Source of the DNA: QAND01 sp003150225
GTDB taxonomy: Bacteria; Bacillota; Clostridia; Christensenellales; QAND01
Reading direction: 5' to 3'
Assembly (NCBI RefSeq): GCF_044357945.1
Contig: NZ_CP076563.1
Coordinates: forward strand, 434,001 to 498,000
Length of the DNA stretch: 64,000 nt
This document shows positions 23,159-32,137 of this stretch, piece by piece. Both the position numbers and the translations under genes were made by a program. Numbering within the stretch: position 1 is the stretch's first letter; every line of letters begins with the position of its first letter. Under the pieces are notes generated by a model, which worked only from the letters and a program-made list of their open reading frames with translations, ran no database searches and was not told where the DNA came from.

Positions 23159-25261
23159 TTACTTCTCGTCCTTCTTCTCCTCAGGCAGTAGATCCTTCCG
23201 GGTCAAATTCACCCGGCCCTTGTCATCGATCTCGATGACCTTTACCAGGATCTCATCCCCGATGTTCACCACATCCTCCACTTTATTGACCCGTTCCCGG
23301 GCCAGCTTGCTGATGTGAACCATCCCGTCCTTGCCGGGAAGCAGTTCTACAAAGGCGCCGAAGGGCATGATGCGCACCACGGTTCCCAGGTATACCTCTC
23401 CTACCTCGATATCCTTCGCGATGGCCTCAATCATGGACTTGGCCTTCTGTGCCGCTTCTTCATCGGGCGTGGCGATATAAACCCGGCCATCGTCCTCGAT
23501 ATCCACCTTCACGCCGGTATCGGCGATGATCTTGTTGATCATCTTGCCCCGAGGACCGACTACCTCGCCAATCTTCTCAGGCTTGATGGAGAAGGTGATG
23601 ATCTTGGGCGCATACTTGGACAGATGCTCCCGGGGAGCCGCAATGGTATCCAGCATTTTTCCGAGGATGAACATCCGGCCCTCTCTGGCCTGGGCCAGGG
23701 CCCGCTCCAGGATCTCACGGTCAATCCCCTTGATCTTAATATCCATCTGGATGGCGGTAATTCCCTTCTCGGTACCCGCCACCTTAAAGTCCATATCCCC
23801 CAGGAAATCCTCAAGACCCTGGATATCGGTCAAGACGGAAATATCGCCCTTTTCCACATCCTTAATGAGCCCCATGGCCACACCGGCTACAGGCGCCTTA
23901 ATGGGCACACCGCCATCCATAAGGGCCATGGTGGAAGCACAGACGCTGGCCATGGAGGTGGAGCCGTTGCTACTGATGACCTCGGACACCAAGCGCATGG
24001 CGTAGGGGAATTCCTCCTCGGAGGGGATCATAGGCTCCAACGCGCGGCTGGCAAGAGCGCCATGGCCGATCTCCCGCCGCCCGGGGCCACGCATCATCCG
24101 CGCTTCGCCCACGGAATAGGGAGGCATATTGTATTGGTGCATATACCGCTTGCTGTCCTCCTCGGATAGGCCGTCCAGAATCTGCGCCTCTCCGATGGGA
24201 CCAAGGGTCAGCACCGTCATCACCTGGGTCTGCCCCCGGGTAAACACAGCGCTGCCATGGGGATGGGCCAGGATGCCGGTCTCGCACCAGATGGGGCGCA
24301 CCTCATTGAGCTTGCGGCCATCGGGCCGGACACCATCCTCCGTAATCTTCCGACGCACCACCTTTTTGGTCATGTCGTAGATAATGCCGTCGATCTCCTT
24401 GGCGCTGTCGGGATATTCCTCGCTAAAATGCGCGATAACATCGGCCTTAACCTGATCCTGACGGGCTTCCCGTTCATACCGGTCGAAGGTATCCAGGGAC
24501 CACTCCACCCGATCCTGGGCATAGGCTTGAACCTTTTCCACCAGCTCCTCATTCACCTGGAGCTCTTCCACCGGGCGCTTGGGCTTGCCCACCTTTGCGG
24601 CAATATCCTCGATAAAGGCCACGATCCGCTTGATCTCCTCATGGCCAAACAGGATGGCGCCCAGCATCTCCTCCTCGGTGATCTCGTTGGCGCCTGCCTC
24701 CACCATCATAACGGCGTCCTTGGTGCCAGCTACCGTCAGATGCAGCAGGGATTTTGCCCGCTGCTCGGAGTCCGGATTGATGACGTACTCCCCGTCCACA
24801 TAGCCCACGATGACCGCACCGATGGGGCCGGCAAAGGGCAGATCGCTGATGGACAGAGCTACAGAAGCGCCGATCATCCCATACACATCCGGGGGAATCT
24901 CGGTATCCACCGACAGCACAGTGGCCACTACCTGAACATCGTTCCGATAGGTTTTGGGGAACAGCGGCCGGATGGGCCGATCAATCAGGCGGGAGGTCAG
25001 GATGGCTTTTTCGGTAGGACGGCCTTCCCTCTTGATAAAACCGCCGGGAATCTTGCCCACAGAATAGAGCTTCTCCTCGAAATCGCAGCTCAGGGGAAAG
25101 AAATCGATCCCCTCACGGGGTTTGTCGTTGCCGGTGGCACAGACCAGCACGGCGGTATCCCCGCAGCGTACCAAGCAGGATCCGCTGGCCTGCTGCGCAT
25201 ATTTGCCGGTTTCTACCGTAAGCGTACGGCCTGCCAGCTCCATGGTAAATACTTGTTCCAT
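23159..25261 (-). CDS. pnp: Polyribonucleotide nucleotidyltransferase
   Basis: Phosphorolytic 3'-5' exoribonuclease of mRNA decay. 700 residues: two RNase PH cores (about 1-215 and 310-540) around a helical domain, then KH (about 553-612, with VVGPRGKMINKI) and S1 (about 620-690) domains. Catalytic-core features FTRGQTQVM and DFLGDMDFKVAGT are intact. Start MEQVFTMELAGR has AAAGGAG upstream. The transcript enters from rpsO; a 9-bp hairpin lies between. Confidence 0.97.
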   Translation of the reverse strand: MEQVFTMELAGRTLTVETGKYAQQASGSCLVRCGDTAVLVCATGNDKPREGIDFFPLSCDFEEKLYSVGKIPGGFIKREGRPTEKAILTSRLIDRPIRPLFPKTYRNDVQVVATVLSVDTEIPPDVYGMIGASVALSISDLPFAGPIGAVIVGYVDGEYVINPDSEQRAKSLLHLTVAGTKDAVMMVEAGANEITEEEMLGAILFGHEEIKRIVAFIEDIAAKVGKPKRPVEELQVNEELVEKVQAYAQDRVEWSLDTFDRYEREARQDQVKADVIAHFSEEYPDSAKEIDGIIYDMTKKVVRRKITEDGVRPDGRKLNEVRPIWCETGILAHPHGSAVFTRGQTQVMTVLTLGPIGEAQILDGLSEEDSKRYMHQYNMPPYSVGEARMMRGPGRREIGHGALASRALEPMIPSEEEFPYAMRLVSEVISSNGSTSMASVCASTMALMDGGVPIKAPVAGVAMGLIKDVEKGDISVLTDIQGLEDFLGDMDFKVAGTEKGITAIQMDIKIKGIDREILERALAQAREGRMFILGKMLDTIAAPREHLSKYAPKIITFSIKPEKIGEVVGPRGKMINKIIADTGVKVDIEDDGRVYIATPDEEAAQKAKSMIEAIAKDIEVGEVYLGTVVRIMPFGAFVELLPGKDGMVHISKLARERVNKVEDVVNIGDEILVKVIEIDDKGRVNLTRKDLLPEEKKDEK

Positions 25262-25309
25262 TGTTTTTCTATCTCCTTTTTCTAACTCCGTCCACACACA
25301 CTAAAGAAA

Positions 25310-25330
25310 TAGAGCGGCAAGGCCGCTCTA
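25310..25330 (-). other. Hairpin between rpsO and pnp
   Basis: Perfect 9-bp stem with a 3-base loop (TAGAGCGGC / GCCGCTCTA), 3 bases past the rpsO stop, followed by a poor T-run. It could be a leaky terminator or an RNase processing site, as known in the E. coli rpsO-pnp junction. Confidence 0.6.
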
Positions 25331-25333
25331 TGC

Positions 25334-25597
25334 CTATCTCCGAAGGTTCAGGGCACTGATAACCTGCCGATACCGTTCGATGTCCTTTTTCATCAAATAG
25401 TCCAGAAGTCCACGCCGCTTACCGACCATCTTCAAAAGGCCGCGCCGGCTGTGATGATCCCCCTTGTGGACCTTCAAATGCTCGTTGAGGTGATTGATGC
25501 GGTAGGTCAAAAGGGCAATCTGCACCTCAGGAGAGCCGGTATCGCCCTCGTGAGTCTTAAACTGTTCGATAATCTGCTTTTTGGTCTCGTTGTCCAT
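25334..25597 (-). CDS. rpsO: 30S ribosomal protein S15
   Basis: 87-residue primary 16S rRNA-binding protein. The full family pattern is present: GDTGSPEVQIALLTYRINHLNEHLKVHKGDHHSRRGLLKMVGKRR. GGAGGAACGATC precedes the ATG. The 125-base gap upstream has a hairpin (25693-25710, ACAGGCA/TGCCTGT) that may end ribF transcripts, and a GC-rich leader that could hold an S15 autoregulatory structure, not resolved by eye. Confidence 0.98.
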   Translation of the reverse strand: MDNETKKQIIEQFKTHEGDTGSPEVQIALLTYRINHLNEHLKVHKGDHHSRRGLLKMVGKRRGLLDYLMKKDIERYRQVISALNLRR

Positions 25598-25722
25598 GAT
25601 CGTTCCTCCATATTGAGATTGTCGCCAGGAACAGCGCTGCCGCCGGAGGAGCGTACAGCCCAGTCCCAGGTCGCATACTTAATAAGAATAGCACAGGCAA
25701 AACTGCCTGTAAAGGGATTTTC

Positions 25723-26520
25723 CTATAACAGCTCCTCAAATTCCACGTAGTAGCGCTTTTTCTCATAGGGGATGGCATGCTCCGGATCCAAGATGGTGAC
25801 GTTACGCCCATAAACCCCGGCTTCCAGCTCCAGCCGCTGGCCATCCAGATAAAGCGCGATGGCGTAATCCCCCGCTTTGGGAGCCACCTTATTTTCCATT
25901 AACCCATAGATGGTAGTGGATTGCCCGCTCTGCTCCCGGCCAAAATCCTTGACCGTCCCGCCATACCGGCGGCCCAGCAGAGCCTCTGCCCGATCCAGCT
26001 CCCCCTTGCGGATCGCTTCCCGGATCATGGTGCTGGAGATCACCTCTTCCCCTTCCAGCATGGCCGGCTGAACGTTGACCTCATAACCCAGCTCGTCCGC
26101 TAAAGACTCCAGGTAAGAAGCATCTCCCCGGCCCTCATGACCAAATCGGTAATCAAAGCCGCAGAACAGCATTCGTTTCCCGCCGGCTGCAGTCAGTCCC
26201 TCCAAAAACGCCCGGGGTTCCAATGTCGCATAGGTTTCGTCGAAGGGAACGGCGACCGCGTAATCAAAGCCCATCTCCTGAAACAGGTCCAGCTTTTCCC
26301 GTAGGGTGGTAATCACCTCTTCGGGATCATCAGGGCAAAACACCTCGGAGGGATGGTTTGCAAAGGTATAGACCAGGGATTTCCACCCCCGCTTCTTCGC
26401 TTCCGCAACGCAGGCGTCCAGAATGGCTCGATGGGCCACATGCACTCCATCAAAGGTTCCAAGCGCAATGCAGAAATCCAAAGGCTCCCGCAAAACCGAT
26501 CCATCATTGTATACTTCCAT
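25723..26520 (-). CDS. FAD synthetase/riboflavin kinase-family protein with degenerate kinase half
   Basis: 265 residues against about 310 usual. The N-terminal FMN adenylyltransferase domain is recognisable (ALGTFDGVHVAHRAIL, with Ala for the second Gly of GxHxGH; FCGFDYRFGHEGRGD; ISSTMIREAI). The C-terminal riboflavin-kinase domain is short and lacks the GFPTAN motif, reading GREQSGQSTTIYGLMENK at that place. It overlaps truB by 17 bases. It may keep only the adenylyltransferase step, or have changed role; another riboflavin kinase would then be needed. Confidence 0.85.
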   Translation of the reverse strand: MEVYNDGSVLREPLDFCIALGTFDGVHVAHRAILDACVAEAKKRGWKSLVYTFANHPSEVFCPDDPEEVITTLREKLDLFQEMGFDYAVAVPFDETYATLEPRAFLEGLTAAGGKRMLFCGFDYRFGHEGRGDASYLESLADELGYEVNVQPAMLEGEEVISSTMIREAIRKGELDRAEALLGRRYGGTVKDFGREQSGQSTTIYGLMENKVAPKAGDYAIALYLDGQRLELEAGVYGRNVTILDPEHAIPYEKKRYYVEFEELL

Positions 26521-27415
26521 GGCTTTCCTCCCAAATCAACTTATGAATCTTCACCTGTCCCTGGGTTAGATACCCCAGGCCAGCAAAATGCTCCTCCAAA
26601 TAGATGCGAACCAAAGCGCCTTCTTCTGCGGCATCTCCTCCGCATAAACGGCTAGCCGGCACTCCGGCTCCATTTTTCACCTGGCCCCAGCATGTTCCGG
26701 GCAATACCAGGCGAGGCAGGTGGGAAACCGCGGCATCTGCAGGTCGAATCGCTTCAGAAAGCCGGTTTTCCTCCTTCCATCGCCGCAGCTCATCCAAGGT
26801 ACAGCCCGTCTCCAGGCCAAAGATCCCTACCCGTGTTCTCAGCAAGAGGGATAGATGGGCCGGACAGCCTACCGCCTGTCCCACATCCTGACATAGAGTA
26901 CGGATGTAGGTTCCCTTCCCGCATCGGACCCGAAACAGGAAGCGATTCTCCACCATCCTGCGAAGCACCTGGGTTTCGTAGACTACCGCCCGGCGGAGAG
27001 GGGTTTCCACCTCTTTGCCAGAATAAGCGATACGGTACAGCTTTTGTCCTCCCACCTTTACAGCGGAGTACATGGGAGCCCGTTGAAAAATCTCCCCGCG
27101 AAAGCGGCAGAAGGCATCCTCTACCTCACGGTGCGTTACCCGTTTGCTTCCATATTCCAGAGGATTCCCATAGGAATCCTGAGTATCGGTGGATACACCA
27201 AAGGAGATCTCCCCCAGGTATTCCTTATCCCCCTGTATGCTATAATCACACAGCCGGGTGGCCCGGCCAAGAAACACCGGCAATACACCGGCGGCGCCGG
27301 GATCCAGAGTCCCTCCATGGCCGATGCGCCGTTCCCCCAGCAGCCCCCGAAGATAGCTGACCACATCCTGGCTGGTCATGTTGGGAGGCTTAATTACATT
27401 GATGATGCCGTTCAT
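26504..27415 (-). CDS. truB: tRNA pseudouridine-55 synthase TruB
   Basis: Makes the T-loop pseudouridine 55. 303 residues starting MNGIINVIKPPNMTSQDVV; the catalytic Asp is in GTLDPGAAGVLPVFLGRAT near residue 38. The C-terminal RNA-contact region is present. It overlaps nrnA by 4 bases and ribF by 17, showing tight coupling. Confidence 0.96.
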   Translation of the reverse strand: MNGIINVIKPPNMTSQDVVSYLRGLLGERRIGHGGTLDPGAAGVLPVFLGRATRLCDYSIQGDKEYLGEISFGVSTDTQDSYGNPLEYGSKRVTHREVEDAFCRFRGEIFQRAPMYSAVKVGGQKLYRIAYSGKEVETPLRRAVVYETQVLRRMVENRFLFRVRCGKGTYIRTLCQDVGQAVGCPAHLSLLLRTRVGIFGLETGCTLDELRRWKEENRLSEAIRPADAAVSHLPRLVLPGTCWGQVKNGAGVPASRLCGGDAAEEGALVRIYLEEHFAGLGYLTQGQVKIHKLIWEESHGSIQ

Positions 27416-28377
27416 AGCAGGGATTCCATCAAAAGAGCTACCGTCCGCTTGGCCTGGGATAGCGGCTGTGCCAGGCTAAAACCCGCTGCTCCCCGGTGTC
27501 CGCCTCCATGAAACCGGCCGGCCGCCTGGCTGGCGTCCACCCCACCATTGGAGCGAAGGCTCACCTTGCAGGTGCCGTCGGACAGCTCCTTGATGAGAGC
27601 GCAAAGCTCTACTCCTTCCATATCCCGAAGGAAGTCGATCAACCCTTCGGTCTCAAATCCAGCGGCTCCTGTCTCACGAAGATCCGCCTGGGATACCTCC
27701 ATATAGGCGCCACGGCCCTGGCACACCGTTTCCATCCTGGATAGGCACCTGCCAATCAGCCGTGTGTTTCCTGGGCTCCGAAGGCGGTACAGTTGGCGGC
27801 AAAGCTCCGCGATATCCAGGTCGTATTCCATCAACTCCGCAGCCGCGCAGAAGGTCTCCTTGGTGGTGTTTGAAAAGGCAAAGTGCCCGGTATCCGTAGA
27901 AATGGCACAGAATAAACACTGGGCGATCTTATGATCCAGGGGGACATCCAGTCCCAGGATGAGATCCAGCATCAGCTGACCCACAGCGGCGGCAGTAGGC
28001 GCGCAGTAGGTTACGGCGGCATAGCCGGTATTGGAAATATGGTGGTCAATACACAAGCTATTGTCCAACATCAGCTCTCGGCTTTTGCGGAAAAGGCCCG
28101 TATCAGCGCAGTCCACAAAAATAACAGCATGATACTCCCGCCGGATCTCTCCAGGAAACCGAACCTTCTCCCACCCTGGCAAAACCCGGTATTTATCGGG
28201 AACCGGATCTCCACAGGCAATTTGGGCATCCTTCCCCAGCTTTTTTAACGCAAAAAAAAGCCCCAGTGCCGATCCCAAGGTGTCCCCATCGGGATTGTCA
28301 TGGCAGATCAAGAGAAAACCGTGGTTCTCCCTCAAAAAAGCTAGGGCTTCTTCTTTATTCCTCTTCATGTTGGTCAT
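27412..28377 (-). CDS. nrnA: DHH-family phosphoesterase NrnA
   Basis: Oligoribonuclease and 3'-phosphoadenosine-5'-phosphate phosphatase, finishing RNA decay. 321 residues: DHH domain with HDNPDGDTLGSALG, VDCADTG and IDHHISNTGYA as metal motifs, then a DHHA1 domain ending RFHGGGHRGAAGFS. The start may be three codons later (28368). It overlaps the end of rbfA by 23 bases. Confidence 0.93.
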   Translation of the reverse strand: MTNMKRNKEEALAFLRENHGFLLICHDNPDGDTLGSALGLFFALKKLGKDAQIACGDPVPDKYRVLPGWEKVRFPGEIRREYHAVIFVDCADTGLFRKSRELMLDNSLCIDHHISNTGYAAVTYCAPTAAAVGQLMLDLILGLDVPLDHKIAQCLFCAISTDTGHFAFSNTTKETFCAAAELMEYDLDIAELCRQLYRLRSPGNTRLIGRCLSRMETVCQGRGAYMEVSQADLRETGAAGFETEGLIDFLRDMEGVELCALIKELSDGTCKVSLRSNGGVDASQAAGRFHGGGHRGAAGFSLAQPLSQAKRTVALLMESLL

Positions 28378-28723
28378 CCTGTATCACATCGTCAATGAGC
28401 TTACTCATATGGATGGCGTACTCAATGGAGTCGTCCATCACGAAGATCAGAGCGGGCACCCGGCGCAAGGACAGCCGTTTTGCAAGCTCGCTTCTGATAT
28501 ACCCCCGGGCGGCGACCAACGCCTCCAGGGTATCCTTCCGAGCGGCCTCATCCCCGTAGACGGAGACATAAACCTTGGCAAAGGAAAGATCCCTTGTAAC
28601 CTCGGCCCGGAGTACGCTGGTCATCTGGGAGATCCGGGGGTCCTTCATCCCATTCTTGACGATGTCGGATACCTCCCGCATGATCTCCTCATTGAGCCGG
28701 CCGCTTCTTAATGTTTTGGGCAT
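28355..28723 (-). CDS. rbfA: Ribosome-binding factor A
   Basis: 122-residue KH-fold factor for late 30S maturation at 16S helix 1. Begins MPKTLRSGRLNEEIMREVSDIV and contains VYVSVYGDE and RRVPALIFVMDDSIEYAIHM, the usual C-terminal signature. One base separates it from infB. Confidence 0.95.
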   Translation of the reverse strand: MPKTLRSGRLNEEIMREVSDIVKNGMKDPRISQMTSVLRAEVTRDLSFAKVYVSVYGDEAARKDTLEALVAARGYIRSELAKRLSLRRVPALIFVMDDSIEYAIHMSKLIDDVIQDDQHEEE

Positions 28724-31555
28724 CTATCGTTCCACCTCTTGTACCGTGTAGGCTTCCAATACGTCGTCCACCTTGATGTCATTGAAATTGTTCAAGCTTA
28801 GACCGCACTCAAACCCACTGAGTACCTCACGAACATCGTCCTTAAACCGCTTCAGGGAATCCAATTTTCCTTCATAGATCACAATGGAGTCCCGAATCAA
28901 CCGCACGCTGCAGTTCCGGGTAAGTTTACCATCCTGGACATAGCAGCCGGCAATGGTGCCGATGGCCGACACCTTGAACGTCTCCCGCACCTGTGCATGG
29001 CCCAGAACCACTTCCTCATAGATGGGCTCCAGCATGCCCTTCATGGCCTTTTCCACGTCCTCGATGGCGTTATAGATAACCCGATACAAGCGGATATCCA
29101 CCTTTTCCTGATCTGCCATAGAGCGGGCAGTGGCATCCGGCCGCACATTAAACCCGATGATGATGGCCGAAGACGCCGTAGCCAGCATCACGTCGGCCTG
29201 GGTAATACCGCCCACACCACCATGGATACACCGAACCCGCACTTCATCGTTGCTGAGCTTCTCCAAGGAGGCCTTGACCGCCTCCACGGATCCCTGAACA
29301 TCGGCTTTCACGATGATGTTCAGATCCTTAATCTGGCCCTGGGAAATCTGGCTAAACAGATCATCCAAGGAGACCTTAGACATATTCTTAAGCTGCTCGT
29401 TCTTGATGCGGTTCTTCCGCTCCTCCACCACCTGACGGGAGAGCTTATCGGCCTCAACAGCGTACATGGTATCCCCGGCATCCGGCACGTCGCCAAAGCC
29501 CAGAACCTCCACCGGCTGGGAGGGCAACGCCTCCTCCACCTTTTCGCCCTTATCGTTGATCATCGCGCGAACCCGACCGAAACAGGTACCCGCAACGATG
29601 GTCTGCCCCACTTTCAAAGTACCGTTCTGTACCAGAACAGTGGCTACGGGGCCACGGCCCTTATCCAAACGGGCTTCCACGATGGTCCCCTTGGCCAGGC
29701 GGTTGGGATTGGCCTTCAGCTCCAGCACATCGGAAACCAGGATAACCATCTCAAGAAGGGTATCCAATCCCTGGTGTGTTACAGCGGATACCGGCACAAT
29801 GACGGTATCTCCGCCCCACTCCTCCCAAACCAAGCCATGCTCGGTCAGTTCCTGCATAACACGGTCGGGATTGGCGTTGGGCCGGTCAATCTTATTGATG
29901 GCAACGATGATGGGCACACCAGCAGCTTTGCTATGGTTGATGGCCTCAATGGTCTGCGGCATGATACCGTCATCAGCCGCTACCACCAGGATAACCACAT
30001 CGGTCACCTGAGCGCCCCGTGCCCGCATAGCGGTAAAGGCCTCATGGCCGGGAGTATCCAGGAAGGTGATGAGCTCGCCGTTCACTTCCACCTGATAAGC
30101 GCCAATATGCTGGGTGATGCCGCCCGCTTCGCCTTCCGTCACCCGGGTGCTCCGGATGGCGTCCAATAAGGAGGTTTTGCCGTGGTCCACGTGGCCCATG
30201 ATGGTGACCACAGGAGGCCGCTTGGTAAGCTCGCTCTCGTCATCCTCGCGATCCTCGGCAATAAGAACATCCTCAGCGGTTTGATCCAGCTTCTGTTCCA
30301 GCTCGATATCGTAATCCGCCGCGATCAAAGCAGCGGTATCAAAATCGATTTCATTGTTGATGGTAGCAAGAACGCCCATATTGAGGAGCTTCTTAATGAT
30401 CTCCGCTGCGGGTTTGCCGATCTTTTCGGCCAGGGTCTTGACCATCACCATTTCCGTGGTAATCACCGCATGATCGATGACGATGGCCTCAGGCCGTTTC
30501 TGCTCCACATTCTGCTTGCGGCGGTTCTTCCGGGTACGCACCACATCATCGTCGGTGATCATCATCTGAGCACGGCGCTCTTTATCCAGGGCTTTCTTAT
30601 TTTTGCCCCGCTTATCGTTATCAAATACCCGAATATAGTTGGAACGGTTGGGGTCATAATTGCTGACCCTCCCCTTCTCGGGAGCCGCAGGCATGGGGGC
30701 ACGGCCGCCGCCAAATCCACCGGAGCGCTGCTGACCGCCAAACCCGCCAGGGCGATTTCCGCCCTGAGGACGGCCTCCTTCCCGGTTAAATCCACCGGGA
30801 CGATTTCCGCTCTGGGGACGGCCTCCTTCCCGATTGTATCCGCCGGGACGCTGATCTCGGTTATATCCGCCAGCTTGGCGCGGTCCACCTTGCCCCTGGG
30901 GACGGCCTCCAAAGGAGGAACGCTGCTGCTGACTGGGTACGCCAATCCGGGTACCGTTCCGCGCGGCCGCGTCATCTCGAATGGGCTTATTGAGCAAATC
31001 GGTTCGAGGCGCGCGGCGCGGCGGCACCTGGGCAGCAGGCTTAGGGCCTTCCGCTTTAGGCACCTGAGCAGCATCTCCTCCAGCGGCTTTAGGCGTCTGG
31101 ACAGCAGCCTGCTGGGGCTGTTGCGGCCGAGGCGCTTCCACCTTAGGCTTCTCAGCCTTGGGCACCTCTTGCTTTTGCTCCGTTTGCGGAGCCTTGACCT
31201 CAGGGGCCTTCTCCTGAACCTCTATCTGTTTGGGCACGGGCGCCGCCTCTGCCGCCACTTCCACGGGAGCGGGCTTCGCTTCCGCCTGAGAGACCTTGGG
31301 GGGCGCCTCCTTCTCCACCTGAGGAGTGTTTTCCGACTGTACCGCAGCGGTTTGAGCCTCCGCTGCCTGGCTCTGGGCAAGCTCTTCCCGTTCCCGGGCT
31401 TTGCGAACCAATTCGGATTCCAGCTTTCTCGCGGTTTCCATCCGGGCAGCAATGCTGCTCTGGGCCTGGCGAATGGCCTCCATGCCCTCCTTGGTGGATC
31501 CGGCCAGTTGTTTGGCCATCTCGTTGATTTTTGCCCTTCCGGTCTTTTCCGTCAT
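28724..31555 (-). CDS. infB: Translation initiation factor IF-2
   Basis: 943 residues. The N-terminal 340 are low complexity: Ala/Glu/Pro/Gln-rich to about 180, then an Arg-Gly-rich stretch (about 213-285) with repeats of the REGGRPQxGNRPGGF type, and a basic part. IF2N lies near 360-415. The GTPase domain has GHVDHGKT (454-461), DTPGHE and NKID, followed by domains II-IV. It delivers initiator tRNA to the 30S subunit. It overlaps the L7Ae-like gene by 4 bases. Confidence 0.97.
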   Translation of the reverse strand: MTEKTGRAKINEMAKQLAGSTKEGMEAIRQAQSSIAARMETARKLESELVRKAREREELAQSQAAEAQTAAVQSENTPQVEKEAPPKVSQAEAKPAPVEVAAEAAPVPKQIEVQEKAPEVKAPQTEQKQEVPKAEKPKVEAPRPQQPQQAAVQTPKAAGGDAAQVPKAEGPKPAAQVPPRRAPRTDLLNKPIRDDAAARNGTRIGVPSQQQRSSFGGRPQGQGGPRQAGGYNRDQRPGGYNREGGRPQSGNRPGGFNREGGRPQGGNRPGGFGGQQRSGGFGGGRAPMPAAPEKGRVSNYDPNRSNYIRVFDNDKRGKNKKALDKERRAQMMITDDDVVRTRKNRRKQNVEQKRPEAIVIDHAVITTEMVMVKTLAEKIGKPAAEIIKKLLNMGVLATINNEIDFDTAALIAADYDIELEQKLDQTAEDVLIAEDREDDESELTKRPPVVTIMGHVDHGKTSLLDAIRSTRVTEGEAGGITQHIGAYQVEVNGELITFLDTPGHEAFTAMRARGAQVTDVVILVVAADDGIMPQTIEAINHSKAAGVPIIVAINKIDRPNANPDRVMQELTEHGLVWEEWGGDTVIVPVSAVTHQGLDTLLEMVILVSDVLELKANPNRLAKGTIVEARLDKGRGPVATVLVQNGTLKVGQTIVAGTCFGRVRAMINDKGEKVEEALPSQPVEVLGFGDVPDAGDTMYAVEADKLSRQVVEERKNRIKNEQLKNMSKVSLDDLFSQISQGQIKDLNIIVKADVQGSVEAVKASLEKLSNDEVRVRCIHGGVGGITQADVMLATASSAIIIGFNVRPDATARSMADQEKVDIRLYRVIYNAIEDVEKAMKGMLEPIYEEVVLGHAQVRETFKVSAIGTIAGCYVQDGKLTRNCSVRLIRDSIVIYEGKLDSLKRFKDDVREVLSGFECGLSLNNFNDIKVDDVLEAYTVQEVER

Positions 31556-31863
31556 TCTTTACCCCCTAAATCTCCTGCAGCTTCTAGAATTGCTCTGGCC
31601 AGCTCCTCATCGGTAATGGCCAGGCACATGTTGTTATGCTTTCCGGCGGCTTCGCCGGGATGATCGATGTATAGAACCGGAATGCCGCTTTGCGCGCACA
31701 TCCTGTCCAGTTTTTCACGGGTGTTTTCCCCCAGGCCCGTATCCCCCAGAACCAGCTTGGCTTTACGGGACCGGACGGCCCCCTCTACGCCTTGAAATCC
31801 TCCGAGGCATTTTCGGGCTCGAGCCGCAAATCCAATGTATGCATACACCTTAGGATTGGCCAC
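31552..31863 (-). CDS. L7Ae-like ribosomal protein YlxQ
   Basis: 103 residues of the L7Ae/L30e/S12e family, kink-turn RNA binders. Signature: VYAYIGFAARARKCLGGFQGVEGAVRSRKAKLVLGDTGLGENTREKL. The exact role of YlxQ in the nusA-infB operon is unsettled. It overlaps ylxR by 14 bases. Confidence 0.92.
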   Translation of the reverse strand: MANPKVYAYIGFAARARKCLGGFQGVEGAVRSRKAKLVLGDTGLGENTREKLDRMCAQSGIPVLYIDHPGEAAGKHNNMCLAITDEELARAILEAAGDLGGKE

Positions 31864-32104
31864 CCATGATCTCCTCTCTCAGTTCTTCCACCAGCTGGGC
31901 GGGCAAACGCACCGCTTTCTGCTTGGCCGCCTTTTCCAGGCAATCCAGGTTCCGGCACACATAGGCGCCGCGGCCATGGGCCTTACCGGTGGGATCCGCG
32001 CTTAGCTCCCCTTCCTTAGGCAGCACAATGCGGATCAAATCCTTCTTTGGGAGCATCTGCCTGCATCCCAGACACATCCGCATGGGTACCTTTTTTGCTT
32101 TCAT
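31850..32104 (-). CDS. YlxR family (DUF448) RNA-binding protein
   Basis: 84 residues with MRMCLGCRQMLPKKDLIRIV and GKAHGRGAYVCRNLDCL, the full YlxR pattern. The family has been linked to RNase P and nucleoid binding. Standard position between nusA and ylxQ-infB. Confidence 0.93.
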   Translation of the reverse strand: MKAKKVPMRMCLGCRQMLPKKDLIRIVLPKEGELSADPTGKAHGRGAYVCRNLDCLEKAAKQKAVRLPAQLVEELREEIMGGQS

Positions 32105-32137
32105 GGCAGCCCGCTCCTTTCAAATGGATTGGTCTTG

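Noticed and set aside
24257..25285. Plus-strand open frame of 342 codons opposite pnp
   Set aside because: Antisense shadow of a clear pnp gene; no promoter, ribosome site or recognisable domain.
28997..30169. Second plus-strand frame of 390 codons opposite infB
   Set aside because: Antisense shadow over the conserved GTPase region; no independent support.
30182..31663. Long plus-strand open frame opposite infB
   Set aside because: Antisense shadow caused by GC-rich codon bias in infB; Leu/Gly/His-rich with no domain, and no start signal.
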